A DNA stretch of 64,000 nt from Scylla paramamosain (GCF_035594125.1 NC_087173.1:21067723-21131722); one strand, 5' to 3'. Shown: positions 49,851 through 63,481, counted from the stretch's first letter. Translations and numbers: made by a program. The notes: a model not told the origin generated them from the sequence alone.

Positions 49851-49939
49851 GAATGGTTATATTTTTAATTTCTATCCATATGTAGTTAGTTGTTACCACT
49901 GAGAAAGGTTGAGTTTCATCAATGATTCTCACATCAAAT

Positions 49940-50335
49940 TTGATGGTACTATTATTCATATGGACTGAGAAAGATCTTTAAATACAGGACAGTGGGTATG
50001 AGTGTAAAGAAAGAGTTTTATGAGAGAATAGTGGTGCCCAATGTGTTGTACAGTGCTGAAACATGGAACATAGGAATAGTGGAAAAGAAATGGGTAAATG
50101 TAACAGAGATGAAGTATTTGAGGATTATGTGTGTAGAGTAACATGAAGGGACAATAAGAAATGAGGCAAGAACTGGTGCTTTGAGAGACTTGGCTGGATA
50201 GGCAGATCAGGGTTTGTTAAGATGATTTGGGCATGTGAAGAGATCGAAGGATAGAAAATTAGTAAAAAAGAATAATGCAGTTAGATGTGCATGGTGAAAG
50301 ATTAAGAGGATGCCCACACCTGGAGTGGCTGAGAG
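49940..50335 (+). pseudogene. LINE RT C-terminus (fourth family)
   Basis: Reads GMSVKKEFYERIVVPNVLYS, AETWNIGIVEKK and MKYLRIMCV and then, with stops, GHVKRSKD. This is the 'L--R---P-LLYG-ETW ... LR---G' C-terminal pattern widespread in arthropod RTE/jockey-type elements. The coding sequence is truncated at both ends. Confidence 0.65.
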
Positions 50336-51870
50336 TTCTTTCTATTTTTCCCTTTATTACTTGCAATATTTCACCTTCACAGAAGGCATCTTCAGGCTAA
50401 AATATATGATTATGTTTAATATAATATAAAAAGATATAATTTAAAAAATAAGAGCAAAAAACAACACATAAGGGGCATAATAAAAAGCAAAAAAAAACAA
50501 AAAACTGACATATGTATAACAGTGGGTCATACTGTTAACTAAAAAAAAAAATTAATAAAAAGCAATGAAGATAATACAAGGAGCAATAGTGATATGAGTA
50601 GAAAAAACTAAGTGAGCTCTAAGGAAAACAAACCTGGTGTGCACTCGCTGGTAGAAGGGTGAGGACCGAGAGGGTGGTGTTGTGAGAGTTAGTTTGACTA
50701 CTAGCTCAGAAGCTGAAGCTCTAAGTAAAGGTTTATGAAAGGTACAATTGGGATGATGATAACTGGTTACTTAATTCAGGTTTTAAGTGTTTAATGTAAA
50801 TAGCTTCCAGTATTTTAATGTCTGTGTGCATCTGCTTTATGTAATATTCTGAAGCCTTTTTCTGAAAAAGGATGGTCATGTTTGTGTGAGTGGGTTCTTA
50901 TTGCAGAGAAAGGGAATGAGCTAGTTGTTTCTGTGAACATGTCAAATTACCTTTATGTTCACTAATTCTAAGCATAAGATTCCTCTTGGTTTCTTCAATA
51001 TATCGAGTCTTACAACTCAAACAATTACATTCATAAATGATGTTGGAGATGAGTCCAGTAGGAATGCTGTCTTTAAATTTAAAGGAACAGGCAATACTAA
51101 AGTTATTAGTGAAGATGAAATTGAATCTAGTGTCAGGGTATTGTGTTTTAAATATGGCATTGTCTTTTTCTAATAGCATAACTAAGGTGCCCATAGTGAG
51201 GTAATTTCATGTATTTCTTAGGTGTCATCTGGGTGTCATCAAAGGAAGGCTTATTGAGTTTACTGTCTTGAAAGTTATAGATAGTATTATTGATGATGCT
51301 CAGCAGGAACCCATTTTTATGGAAAAATGTTCTTAAAAAGTTGATCTCATCAAACGTAAACAAATTAGAAGATAGACTGTAGCAACAACATAAGAGATTT
51401 CTAACAGCATTAATCTTAAATAACTGAGGAATAAAAGAAAGATAATCCGCAAACCAGTGAAAAATGGTTTGCATTAAACTACTGTGTGCAATTGATCATT
51501 ATTACAAGTTACCTATACATCTAAAAATGCAATAGAGCCATTGTTTTCTGTGTCGCATGTGAATTCAGTATTGGGGTGTTTTGAGTTAAGGTAACTGAGG
51601 CATTTAGGTATGTGTTGAGATTGTTTAAATAAAAGGAAGGTGTCATTAATATATCTTCTTTAAAACAGAAGTTTGTATTCACGAGGGTAATCATTCAGAC
51701 ACTTGGTTTCATGGTGACATAAGAAAGCATTAGCAAGAGTGGGGCCAAAACAAGAACCCATGGCCACACCATCAACTTGAACATATAATTTATTGTTAAA
51801 CAAAAAAAGGGAAGTATTTAAATACTAAGTCTAATAAGCTGACAAATTGTTTTTTTAGTGTAATTAAAAT
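50336..51870 (-). mobile_element. Penelope-like element, 3' part
   Basis: Minus strand. RT remnant near 51700-51830 (VDGVAMGSCFGPTLANAFL; then an INDTFLLFK box where YVDDTF is expected), then 51148-51474. It ends in the GIY-YIG-type endonuclease at 50898-51194 (IYECNCLSCKTRYIEETKRN, with Tyr and the IEETKR helix; GETKR is usual). Penelope-like elements use this nuclease instead of a DDE or EEP enzyme. The non-coding 3' end (50336-50640) matches the reverse of 60345-60580. Multiple stops. Confidence 0.85.
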
Positions 51871-51871
51871 A

Positions 51872-52328
51872 CAGTAAAATCCCTTTCATCCGGCATTCGA
51901 GTATCCAGCACATTTTTTTCCCCCATGCCTTAAAATCAATAAAAAATCAATGTGTACTCATAAAATCGATTAAAATTCCCGCGCGAGGCATACTTTATTC
52001 CCTCGCCACCAGAGCGCACTGCTTCGTGTCACCCGCGGCCCACTGCACTGTGTTTACTCAGTGACTCAGTCCCGCGTTTGCACTGTTTATCGCCTGACGC
52101 CTTCATCATGCCTAAAGTTGTAGAAAAGAGGAAGCGTGTTGTGCTTACACTTAAGTAGCTGATCAGATCAGCTGCTGATTAAGATCAGCTGATCTTTGTT
52201 ATGGTAAGATGCATGAGTGTAGGGTGGTGATTGTGGACATAACTTCACTTCTATTCAAGTATCCGGCAATATTCAAGTATCCGGCATGTCAGCGGTCCCG
52301 TTGATGCCGGATAAGAGGGATTTTACTG
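51872..52328 (+). mobile_element. Pogo/Tigger-like non-autonomous element 1, second copy
   Basis: Ends CAGTAAAATCCC and GGGATTTTACTG, flanked by TA (51870-51871 and 52329-52330). It is inserted in the Penelope-like RT. ATG at 52108 opens MPKVVEKRKRVVLTLK and then a stop: a typical Tigger transposase N-terminus cut after 16 codons. A palindromic AGCTGATCAGATCAGCTG block follows at the deletion joint (about 52155-52200). Confidence 0.9.
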
Positions 52329-52360
52329 TAAGTATCATGGTCTTTAAATAGTTCACTAGT
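52329..52360 (-). mobile_element. Penelope-like RT, piece upstream of the pogo/Tigger insert
   Basis: On the minus strand this reads ELFKDHDT, which continues directly into 51870 once the pogo/Tigger-like element and its TA are removed. At 52361 the orientation flips. Confidence 0.7.
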
Positions 52361-52640
52361 GGCTCATCCCCGGGCATCCTTTATGGCTTTCTGGAAACTC
52401 ACAAATCCTGCAGTCCTATCAAGCCCATCCTCAGCACCATTAATACTTTCAATTATAAATTAGTTAATGAAACCTCTACCATCAAATAAATTCACCTTAA
52501 AAAATTCTTATGGTTTCGTTAAAGAAATAAATTAGAAGTCAATAACATTGTCATGACAAGTTTTGAAGTAAAGTCACTATTTACTACTATTCCCCTTGAT
52601 GAAACTATTCAGATCATCTGCAATGAGCTATTTAAAGACT
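52361..52640 (+). mobile_element. Penelope-like element, inverted 5' part
   Basis: Plus strand. PGILYGFLETHKSCSPIKPI and then MTSFEVKSLFTTIPLDETIQ, ending ELFKD at 52640. This is the RT segment that should precede the minus-strand part, but it is inverted and overlaps it by the ELFKD codons. The pattern matches a 5' inversion by twin priming. Confidence 0.75.
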
Positions 52641-52812
52641 AATGCTCCTTCTCAACCCACTACCATTTTTGGTGGATACTCTACCCAAACTCCAGCTAAG
52701 TACTCTGCTTAGTTGCAGGCCTGTGTGCTGATAGGTACTCAGCCAACTGCATGTCTGCCTAACCAAAGGTAGTATCTATAACCTGGCCTTAGCTTGTGTA
52801 TGCTAAGTAAGT
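52641..52812 (+). mobile_element. BEL-like LTR fragment
   Basis: Aligns with 44300-44425 and 30110-30245 ('ggtggatactct', 'aactccagctaagtac', 'taacctggccttagc'). It starts abruptly at the end of the inverted Penelope piece. Confidence 0.6.
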
Positions 52813-53109
52813 AGTCAAAGACAGAAAGGGGAATGCCTGTGGAACAAAGGAGAATAATTATGGGTAACAAAGTGAACAGAAGGCAGCATTGATAAAGGTA
52901 TGAGAAAGGATGCAGCATGAACAGTCCATAGAGGAGAAGCCCAAGTATCATGTATGATTCATGAATAAAATATATGGAAGGGGAGGCTCACTACATGATA
53001 TGGCAGGATAAGCAAGCAAATTGGACCCTTCTTACCAATGACCAGCTAGCTGAGTGTGAGCAGTGAATATGCAGATATGTCTGAGCACATCTGCACTTTT
53101 CTTCCAAGG

Positions 53110-55003
53110 CAGGTGAAGAAGTTTTAAGGCCACAATATAATGAATTAGTCAGAGCAGTCAGGAGGTTAACAAGGAAAGCTAAGGGCAATTATGAATTAAA
53201 GATAGCCAGCCAGCTGAAGACGAACCCCAAGGGATTTTATCAGGTATACAGGATGAAGAATAAGGATACTATAGGTCGATTAAAGGCAGCAGATGGGGAG
53301 CTGGTTGGTTCTGGGGAGGAGATTAGTAAAATTCTGAATGAGTATTTTTTAACTGTCATCACCCAGAAAAACATGCAGGATATGCCAAATAGTAAACAGA
53401 TGTTTAGAGCAGATGAGAATAAGAAGCTGACATATTTCCATAACGAAGGAGATAGTGGAACAGGAGATAGATAGGCTAAAAAAGTTCAAGACACCAGGAC
53501 CAGATGAAATATATCCCAAAGTACTTAAGGAATGCAAAGAGGTTATTAGTGAGCCGTTAGTTTCTGTCAGGTGAGGTACCAGTAATGTGGAGGCATGCTA
53601 ATGTAGTACCGATCTTTAAGAAAGGGGATAAAACTTTAGCGTCTAATTATAGACCTGTCAGCTTAACTTCAGTTGTGGGTAAAATATTGGAGTCAATAAT
53701 AGCGAGGAACATTAGGGAGCATTTAGACAAAAATAACTTAATAAATCAGTCACAGCATGGCTTCAAGAAGGGGAAGTCTTGCCTGACGAACTTGTTAAGT
53801 TTTTACAGTAAAGTGTACGAGGCAGTAGATAATGGTGATAGTTATGGCATCTCATATCTGGACTTTAGTAAAGTATTTGACAAGGTACCCCATCAAAGGC
53901 TCCTGAGAAAGGTTAGGGTACACAGGATAGATGAGAGGGTGTTGGGCTGGATAAGGTCATGGCTAAGCGACAGGCAACAAAGAGTTGTAATAAACAGCTC
54001 TAAAACCAAGTGGGGTCATGTAATTAGTGGGATGCCACAGGGATCAGTATTAGGGCCATTGTTTTTAATATATATATCAATGATTTGGATAGTGGAATTA
54101 GTAGTGATGTTAGTAAATTTGTGGTTGACACAAAGATAGGTAGATTAATTAGGTCAAAATCAGATGCTATTGCCTTGCAGGCAGATTTAGATAGGATGAA
54201 AGAATGGATGGACAGATGGCAAATGCAGTTTAATATTAACAAATACAAAGTACTTAGCATAGGTGGAGGAAACCCATACAGTAGGTACACATTAAACAAC
54301 CAAACTCTGGTAGGTACAGGGTACGAGAAAGATTTAGGAGTTATAGTTAGCTCTGAACTCCGTCTAGGAAAACAATGCATGAAGGCCATAAATGGCAAAT
54401 AGAGTATCAGGATTCATTTTTAGGAGTGTTAAAAGTAAAAGGCCCAAAGTAATATTAAAGTTGTACTTGGTGCTGGTCACACCTCATCTAGACTATGCTG
54501 TGCAGTTCTGGTCCCCACATTACAGGAAAGATATAGGTTTATTAGAATCAGTAAAGAGGAGAATGACTAAAAGGATACAGGGGATGAGGAGTATTCCTTA
54601 CAAGGCGAGATTGAAGCTCTTAAATTTACATTCTTTAGAGAGAGACGTAGGTTAAGAGGGGACCTGATAGAAGTCTTTAAGTGGTATAAGGGGTATAATA
54701 AGGAGGATGTAAGCAAAATTCTTAGGATCAGCAACCAGGATAGAACAAGAAATAATGGGTTCAAGCTTGAAAAATTTAGGTTTAGGAAAGAGATAGGAGG
54801 AAATTGGTTCTCAGAGTGGTAGATGAGTGGAATGGACTCAGTAATCATATTAGTACTAAGAAATTAGGGAGCTTTAAGAGAAGATTAGATGAGTTTATGG
54901 ATAGGGATGATAGGTGGAAATAGGTAGGTATATTTTGTACAGGGACTGCCACGTGTAAGCCTGGTTGCTTCTTGCAGCTTCCCTTATTTCTTATGTTCTT
55001 ATG
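53110..55003 (+). mobile_element. LINE-A (CR1-like), 5'-truncated with complete 3' end
   Basis: Starts in the linker before RT and runs to the family's 3' end (CTTATGTTCTTATGT at about 54993-55005). RT: the frame at 53585-54139 has VVPIFKKGDKTLASNYRPVS, HGFKKGKSCLTNLL, SYLDFSKVFDKVPHQRLLRK and GMPQGSVLGPLFLIYI. The catalytic FADDT is degraded to FVVDT near 54120. The C-terminus is at 54085-54655. It shows what the 21-25 kb copy has lost after 24799. Confidence 0.88.
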
Positions 55004-55025
55004 TATTTCATTTAGGAGAATTTTG

Positions 55026-55151
<126 letters not shown>

Positions 55152-55393
55152 ATGTAGGAGGGACACTGACCAAGGGCAACAAAAATCAAATAAAAAAAAA
55201 AAAAAGCCCACTGAGATGCCAGTCCCAGAAAAGGGTCCAAAGCAGTAGTCAAAACTTTAAGGATAAGTGTCTTGAATCCTCCCTCTTGAAGGAATTCAGG
55301 TTATAGAAAGGTAGAAATACAGAAGCAGGCAGGGAGTTCCAGAGTTTACCAGAGAAAGGAATGAATCATTGAGAATACTGGTTAACTCTTGCA

Positions 55394-57300
55394 TTAGAGA
55401 AGTGGACAGAATAGGGGTGAGAAAGAAGAAAGTCTTGTGCAGTGAGGCTGCGGGAGGAGGGGAAGCATGCAATTAGAAAGATCAGAAGAGCAGTTAGCAT
55501 GAGAATAGCAGAAGAAGACAGCTAGAGATGCAACACTGCGGTGATGAGAGAGAGGCTGAAGACAGTCAGTTAGAGGAGAGGAGTTGATGAGACAAAAAGC
55601 TTTTGATTCCACCCTGTCTAGAAGAGCGGCATGAGTGGAACCCCCCCAGACATGTGAAGCATACTCCATACATGGACGGATAAGGCCCTTGTACAGATTT
55701 AGCAGCTTGGGGGGTGAGAAAACTGGCGGAGACGTCTCAGAACACCTAACTTCATAGAAGCTGTTTTAGCTAGAGATGAGATGTGAAGTTTCCAGTTCAG
55801 ATTATAAGTAAAGGATAGACCAATGATTCAATGTAGAAGAGGGGGACAGTTGAGTGTCACTGAAGAAGAAGGGATAGTTGTCTGGAAGGTTGTCGAGTTT
55901 ATAGATGGAGGAATTGAGTTTTTGAGGCATTGAACAATACCAGGTTTGCTCTGCCTCAATCAGAAATTTTAGAAAGATCAGAAGTTGGGCGTTCAGTGGC
56001 TTCCCTGCGTGAAATGTTTACTTCATGAAGGGTTGGACATCTATGAAAAGACATGGAAAAGTGCAGGGTGGTATCATCAGCGTAGGAGAGGATAGGACAA
56101 GAAGTTTGGTTTAGAAGGTCATTGATGAATAATAATAAGAGTGGATGACAGGACAGAACCCTGAGGAGCATCACTGTTAATAGATTTAGGAGAAGAACAG
56201 TGGCCATCTACCACAGCAGTAATAGAACAGTCACAAAGGAAACTTGAGATGAAGTTACAGAGAGAGAAGCATAGAAGCTGTATGAGGGTAGTTTGGAAAT
56301 CAAAGCTTTGTGCCAGACTGTATCAAAAGCTTTTGATATATCCAAGGCAACAGCAAAAGTTTCACCAAAATCTCTAAAAAGAGGATGACCAAGACTCACT
56401 AAGGAAAGCCAGATCACTAGTAGAGTGGCTTTGACAGAACCCATACTGGCAATCAGATAGAAGGTTGTGAAGTGATAGATGTTTAAGAATCTTCCTGTTG
56501 AGGATAGATTCAAGAACTTTAGATAGGTAGGAAATTAAAGCAATAGGACGGTAGTTTGAGGGATTAGAATGGTTACCCTTTTTAGGAACAGGTTGAATGT
56601 AGGCAAACTTCCAGCAAGTAGGAAAGGTAGATGTTGACAGACAAAGCTGAAAGAGTTTGACTAGGCAAGGTGCAAGCATGGAGGCACAGTTTCGGAGAAT
56701 GATAGGAGGGACCCCATCAGGTCCATATAAGCCTTCTAAGGGTTTAGGCCAGTGAGGGCATGGAAAACATCATTGCAAAGAATTTTATTCAATAGGTAGC
56801 ATGAAGTAGTCAGAGGGTGGAGGACAGGGAGGAACAAGCCCAGAATCGTCCAAGGTAGAGTTTTTAGCAAAGGTTTGAGCGAAAAGTTCAGCTTTAGAAA
56901 TAGATGTGATACCAGTGGTGCCATCTGGTTGAAATAAAGGAGGGAAAGAGGAAGAAGCAAAGTTATTGGAGATATTTTTGGCTAGATACCAGAAGTCACA
57001 AGGGGGAGTTAGATCTTGAAAGATTTTGACACTTTCTGTTAATGAGGGAGTTTTTAGCTAGTTGGAGAACAGACTTGGCATGGTTGCAGGCAGAAATATA
57101 AAGTGTATGAGATTCTGGTGATGGAAAGCTGAAGTACCTTTTGTGGGCCACCTCTCTATCATGTAAAGCACAGAAACAAGCTGTGTTAAACCAAGTTTTG
57201 GAGAAGGTTTAGGTTGAGAAAAAGAGTGAGGAATGTATGCCTCCACACTAGACACTATCACCTCTGTTATGTGCTCGGCACACAAAGACAAGTCTCTGAC
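55394..57300 (-). pseudogene. LINE-B reverse transcriptase
   Basis: In order on the minus strand: linker (57058-57291, AYIPHSFSQPKPS); RT fingers at 56374-56679 (FAYIQPVPKKGNHSNPSNYR; DCQYGFCQSHST); palm at 56208-56513 (VALDISKAFDTVWHKALISK, first catalytic Asp); the catalytic box SYADDTTLHFS in 55956-56207; and the C-terminus at 55394-55669 (MEYASHVWGGSTHAALLDRV). The YADD residues are intact, but at least three frame changes and stops separate the blocks. Conserved TPRT-type RT; the exact clade (jockey/CR1/I) is not determined. Confidence 0.87.
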
Positions 57301-57387
57301 ATAGAAGCAGTAGTCATTCCAAGGAAAATCAGCAAAATACCTCCTCAGGTCCCCCCAACTAGCAGAGGCAAAACGCCAGAGGCACCT

Positions 57388-57960
57388 TCACTTAGGGGGA
57401 TCCTGAGGAGGGATTGGAGCAATATAACAAGATACAGATATGAGATTATGATCGGAGGAGCCCAACGGAGAAGAGAGGGTGACAGCATAAACAGGATTAG
57501 AGGTCAGAAAAAGGTCAAGAATGTTGGGCGTATCTCCAAGATGGTCAGGAATACGAATAGGGTGTTGCACCAATTGCTCTAGGTCGTGAAGGATAGCAAA
57601 GTTGTAGGCTAGTTCACCAGGATGGTCAGTGAAGGGAGAGGAAAGCCAAAGCTGGTGGTGAACATTGGAGTCTCCAAAAATGGAGATCTCTGCAAAAGGG
57701 AAGAGAGTCAGAATGTGCTCCACTTTTTAGAAGTTAAGTAGTCAAAGAATTTCTTAAAGTCAGAGGAGTTAGGAGAGAGGTATACAGTACAGATAAATTT
57801 AATTTGAGAGTGACTCTGTAGTCATAGCCAGATCGTGGAAAACTTGGAAGATTCAAGAGCGAGGGCATGAGAGCAGGTTAAGTCGTTGCGCGCTTAAACT
57901 CAACATCCAGCTTTGGATCAAAAATGAGGATAGAGAAAATAGGAAGGAACAGAAAAGGGG
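57388..57960 (-). pseudogene. LINE-B EEP endonuclease
   Basis: The frame at 57388-57723 has [19 protein letters not shown] (metal site GDFN here GDSN) and the catalytic [12 protein letters not shown]. Upstream, out of frame, are the CCVYVRNDLTC and SEFSTIWL-like strands (about 57830-57910). It cuts the target DNA to prime reverse transcription. Inactivated by frame changes. Confidence 0.82.
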
Positions 57961-58477
57961 CTACTGTCAGTTGCCTCAGGCACCTGAATTTGAGTGAGGA
58001 AAAAGTGAGGCTTAGAAGAGGAGAGGTGTTGTTCTACAGATTGAAAATTAGATCTTAAACCGTGAATGTTGCAGAAGTTAATGAAGAAAAAGTTGAGGGG
58101 GTGTCAAAACACTGAAGGTCATTATCAGAAGGGCAGTGAGTCCTGGGGACATTTGTGGTCCCCTCCCCAGATGGGGACTCCAAGGCTGGTGTAGGAGTGG
58201 GCATGATAATTTTGAAATTTTGAGTGAAGGGTGTATGTGTGTTATTAGGTGCATGTAGTTTTGTGTGGAGGAAGAGAGTTGTCTTTAGAGGGCAGGCTGT
58301 GACTGCCTCCTCGTGTTGTGAGACACAAAGGGAAACGTTCAGTGAGGTCACAGCTGGGTTTAATGATAAGTTCACAGCACCCCCTGATCTAGTGCTTTAG
58401 ACATCACTGGGAGTAATTATCATTTCAGCAGATGCCTACTGCCTCCTCCTCTTATGCATAAATGTATTCAGTTTTCA

Positions 58478-58832
58478 AACTTCTCAAACTTAATTCATTC
58501 CTGAGTGCCATTCAAAATCCAAAATGTTTGAAAACCGACATTATTTTCCCCAAAGGAATAAAAAATGTAAATGTAATGTAAAATGGATTAAACTGTTCCA
58601 CGACACCAGTGTACCCTGTCTTAGTGGCTTATGATGGTTGCTCCCACAGCCAAGATGGTTACTTCACAACAACTCCAGCACACAAATTATTTATCCAGAA
58701 AGGATGTGACAGAACTCATCAGAAGATACTGCTTAGACCAATGTAGTGAAGGAAACCTTACAGAGGGACAAAGAGAGGAGCAATCCACTTACTGTCAAAA
58801 TAAAGGTGATCATAACACTTGGACATTATATT
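58478..58832 (+). mobile_element. HARBI1-like element fragment, second copy
   Basis: Aligns with 4610-4950. The frame contains RKDVTELIRRYCLDQ. It has no inverted termini and is cut on the right by the Penelope-like element at about 58835. Confidence 0.65.
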
Positions 58833-59836
58833 GTTTACTAATATACCCCTTGATGAAACCATTCAGATCATCTGTAATGAACTATTTAAAGACCACGATA
58901 GTTTTAATTATACTAAAAACAATTTATCAGCTTATTAGACTTAGTAATTAAAGACTCCCCTTTTTTGTTTAATAAATTATATGTTCAAGTTGATGGCGTG
59001 GCCAAGGGTTCTTGTACACTCTTGTTAATGTGTTAAGTCACCATGAAACCAAGTGGCTGAATGATTGCCTTAGTAAATACAAACCTATGCTTTGAAAAAG
59101 ATATGTTGATGACACATTTCTTTTATTCAAACAATCTCAACAAATATCTAAATTCCTCAGTTATCTTAATTGAAAACACCCCAATATTGAATTCACATGT
59201 GACACAGAAAACAATGGCTCAATCGCATTTTTAGATGTACTGGTAACTCATAATAATAAACTGCACACAGGAGTTTATCACAAATCAACTTTCACTGGTT
59301 TGAGGATTAATTATCTTTCTTTTATTCCTCAGTTATTTAAGATTAGTACTATTAGAACCCTCCTATATTGATGCTATAGTCTATCTTCAAATTGGTTTAT
59401 GTTTGACAAGATCAACTTTTAGGGAGTTTTCCATAATAATTGGTTTCTGCTAAGCATCATTAATAATACTATCTATAACTTTCTAGACAGTAAACTTAAT
59501 AAGCCTTCCTCTAATGATGCCCAGATGACACTTAATAAATTTACCACCTTATACTATTAGAAAAAGACTTTGTGCCATACTTAAAGCACAATACCATGAT
59601 ACTAAATTCAATTTCATCTTCACTAATAACTTTATTGCCTGTTTCTTTAAATTTAAAGACAGCATTCCTACTGGACTCATCTCCAGCATCATTTATGAAT
59701 TTAATTGTTTGAGTTGTAAGACTCGATATATTGGAGAAACCAAGAGGAATCTTACACTTAGAAATAGTGAACATAAATATACTTTGACATGTACACAGAA
59801 GCAACTAGCTCATCCCCCTTTCTCTGCAATAAGAAC

Positions 59837-60343
<507 letters not shown>

Positions 60344-60684
60344 CATCCTTGTATTATCTCTGTTGCTTTTTATTAATTTTTATAGTTAACAATGTGATCT
60401 ACTGTCACATGTCATTTTTTTGTTTTATTATGCTCTTTACATATTTTTTTGCTCTTATTTTTTAAATTATATCTTTTTATATTGTATTAAATATAAAAAT
60501 ATATTTTAACCTGAAGATGTCTTCTGTGAAGGTGAATCATTGGAAGTAATAAAGTGAAGAAAAGAGAAATCTGGATGCTTTCCTTGGTCATCTCTATTGT
60601 GTCTCAGAACTTCATTATATATACATATATTGTTGTGAGCAGCAAAATTGTGTTATAAAAAGGAAGAAAGACACAAGAATGAAC

Positions 60685-60685
<1 letters not shown>

Positions 60686-60745
<60 letters not shown>
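60686..60745. repeat. (GA)n microsatellite
   Basis: 60 bp of pure GA. Confidence 0.96.
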
Positions 60746-60747
<2 letters not shown>

Positions 60748-61036
60748 GGGGATGAGACTTGGATGCATCCCTGAAGCCTGAAGCTTCTACTAAAATATTT
60801 ATTCACGCAGTAACTCATATTCCCAACATAAATTTCCTTACTTTCCCTTGTCCATTCAATTCAAATTTTACCCAGTATTTAGTAGAAGAGTTGCTCTTGA
60901 ATAAAGTAATCAGTATTCATCTAGTCCCCCTAGTTTGACCATTAGAATTTTCATAAGTAAAGTGTTTTATTCATGTAAGCCAGTGTGGAAAGCAGAGAGT
61001 GCAACACGCAAACATGTGGGTGTATGTGTGTATGTA

Positions 61037-62013
61037 CAAGGGTAAGTCAATAAGTATCTGCACTTTTATTCTAATTGTTTGTAAATAGGCTGTATGGCTT
61101 TGTGTGCTATGCCGGGTTGTAGATGGCTCCGCCCTCCTCCCTTGTGGTTGGTTTCAGCGTTACCACTTCTGTGCGCTCTGCGCTGTTGAGAAGTAAGGAT
61201 GAATGCACTACTCTCCATTTGCACCAAAGAAGAACAACGCTCTGTAATCCGTTTTTTTTTTTTTTTTTTTTTTGTGGTCTGAAGATGTACCACTAGCTGA
61301 AATCCATAGAAGACTTTCAGTACAATACAGGGGCAATGTTTTACCACGACATAGTGTTTATGAGTGGATTGAGCAATTCAAAAGCGGTCGGACAAGTGTG
61401 GAGGATGAGAAACGCAATGGACGCCCAGCCACAGCCACTACTGACGCTGAGTCAACCCTCTGCAGGAAAAGTGATGCTCACAGTTTTTTGGGACTCACGA
61501 GGGCCAATTCTGGAACATTACCTGGAAACAGGGTCAACAGTAAACAGTGAATGCTACAGTGATATGCTTATCAACAAGTTGAAGCCGACAATTTGCAACA
61601 AATGCCGAGGTCTATTGTCGGAAGGCGTTCTTTTGTTGCATGACAACGCCCGTCCACATACTGCTGCCCACACCATTGATACTCTTCAAGAACTTCATTT
61701 CGAGGTGTTGGAACATCCTGCATACAGTCCTGATCTCGCCCCTTCTGATTACCATCTGTTTGGTCCACTTAAAGATGCTTTAAGAGGCCGTTGTTTCGCC
61801 ACCGATCAGCAGGTGAAGGAAGCGGTGCATATGTGGCTCAATGCTCAACAGAAAACGTTTTTTTCTGAGGGTATCGAAAAGCTAGTGCAATGATGGACCA
61901 AGTGCATTGAAAAGCAGGGTGACTATGTTGAAAAACGATGTTGTTGTAAACTTTGTATTGCTGTTGTATTAAATAAAAAAATTGGAGTGCGGATACTTAT
62001 TGACTTACCCTCG
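61037..62013 (+). mobile_element. Mariner element, internally deleted
   Basis: Inverted termini of about 28 bp (AAGGGTAAGTCAATAAGTAT and its complement with one or two mismatches), flanked by TA (61035-61036 and 62014-62015). At 977 bp it is shorter than a full mariner (about 1.3 kb). It contains one damaged transposase gene. Confidence 0.95.
61199..61893 (+). pseudogene. Mariner transposase lacking its first catalytic Asp
   Basis: Start MNALLSICTKEEQRSVIRF, then a T22 run that adds Phe codons, then the DNA-binding helix-turn-helix (PLAEIHRRLSVQYRG; HSVYEWIEQFKSGRTSVEDE). After TTDAE (about 61455) the frame changes and jumps to GKVMLTVFWDSRGPILEHYL, then LLHDNARPHTAAHTID and AYSPDLAPSDYHLF. 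The last two Asps are spaced 34 residues apart (DD34D). The region between, with the first catalytic Asp, is missing. Inactive, but the HTH and termini remain. Confidence 0.9.
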
Positions 62014-62015
62014 TA

Positions 62016-62932
62016 TGTTGCCACCCCATTCCCCCTCTCTTGTACACCTGCTCCCCCCTTAATTGTAGCAGAGGAAGAGTGATGCACTTTCCCCTAGTCA
62101 GTCACTACTCTTAGAGGGAGCAGATGTATTGAGACGGTCAGTAATATCTGGAGGAAACTGAGACAGGATAACAGTTAGTCAGGTCACTTGCTTTAAGGAG
62201 AAAAGTGAGTAATTACCGCTCGTACACCCCAGCCTACTTACACAGTATAGGAGTCTCCATAGTAGCCTGCCTGGGAGAGTAGTTGCGTGTAACACTCCAT
62301 ACCCAGGAAAGTGACTCCTTGGCTGTGTGTGCGTGCGGGCTGAGTTCTTGTACAGTGAGCAGTGATTACCTTCGTGTGTGTTTATGGGCACTCGTTTGTA
62401 TTTGTTTCCCATGTCTCTTGTTAGTGAGCTTGTTTTGTGTTAAATGCTACTGTTGACTGATGCTGTTCAGCCATAGAGGAATTAAATGAATAGCTGTGTA
62501 GTGAACTTTACTTCCTCCTCACATGCTGACAAGGCCTGCTGTCCAGGAGGCAGTAAACGACACCATTCGGCTTGAGGCTATAACATGCTGTTGGACAGTG
62601 GAAGAAGGATTTGTTATGAGGGTTTTATACCTCAACCATACATGTATTATTGTTTGTTATAATTATTTCTCCCTAGATGTGGTTGGTCCTTTCACAGCTG
62701 TGGGAGTTAACTGTCGTTAGAGTATTTCCCTTGCCTGTTGATGGGTAAAACAGACTGGTGACCTCAGTTAGTGCAACCTGGTGTTATGACTTGTGAAAAA
62801 GGTGCAGAGAGTCACAAGGGACCCTGTACACCCGTATCCCGTATTTGAGCCCTGCACTGAATCCACATAGAGATGGTTCAGGGAAGCTAGTCCAAGTACA
62901 TCAGCTTTGTGAACTGGGGCTGGAAACTGTGG

Positions 62933-62933
<1 letters not shown>
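62016..62933. other. No recognisable gene
   Basis: Low-motif sequence with better base composition than its surroundings but no coding signal that I recognise. Confidence 0.45.
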
Positions 62934-63150
<217 letters not shown>

Positions 63151-63412
63151 CAAAGACTCAAGCCTTGTCTCCTTCCTCACACATCTTGTCATGTTGCAGT
63201 CTCAATACTCTCTCTGCCCCTCAGTGCCACAGGATGCCTCACACTGCTTCAAATGTCACCATTTTTTGACAGGTGTCACTTTACTACACTTATTCTGGCT
63301 TGCAAGATGTAAGTATGAATTATGCTGATTATCAATTGTTACTTATACTCACAGAACTACAATCAAACATTACCGTATAACAATTATTCTATGGTTACTC
63401 AATACACAAAAA

Positions 63413-63416
<4 letters not shown>

Positions 63417-63481
<65 letters not shown>

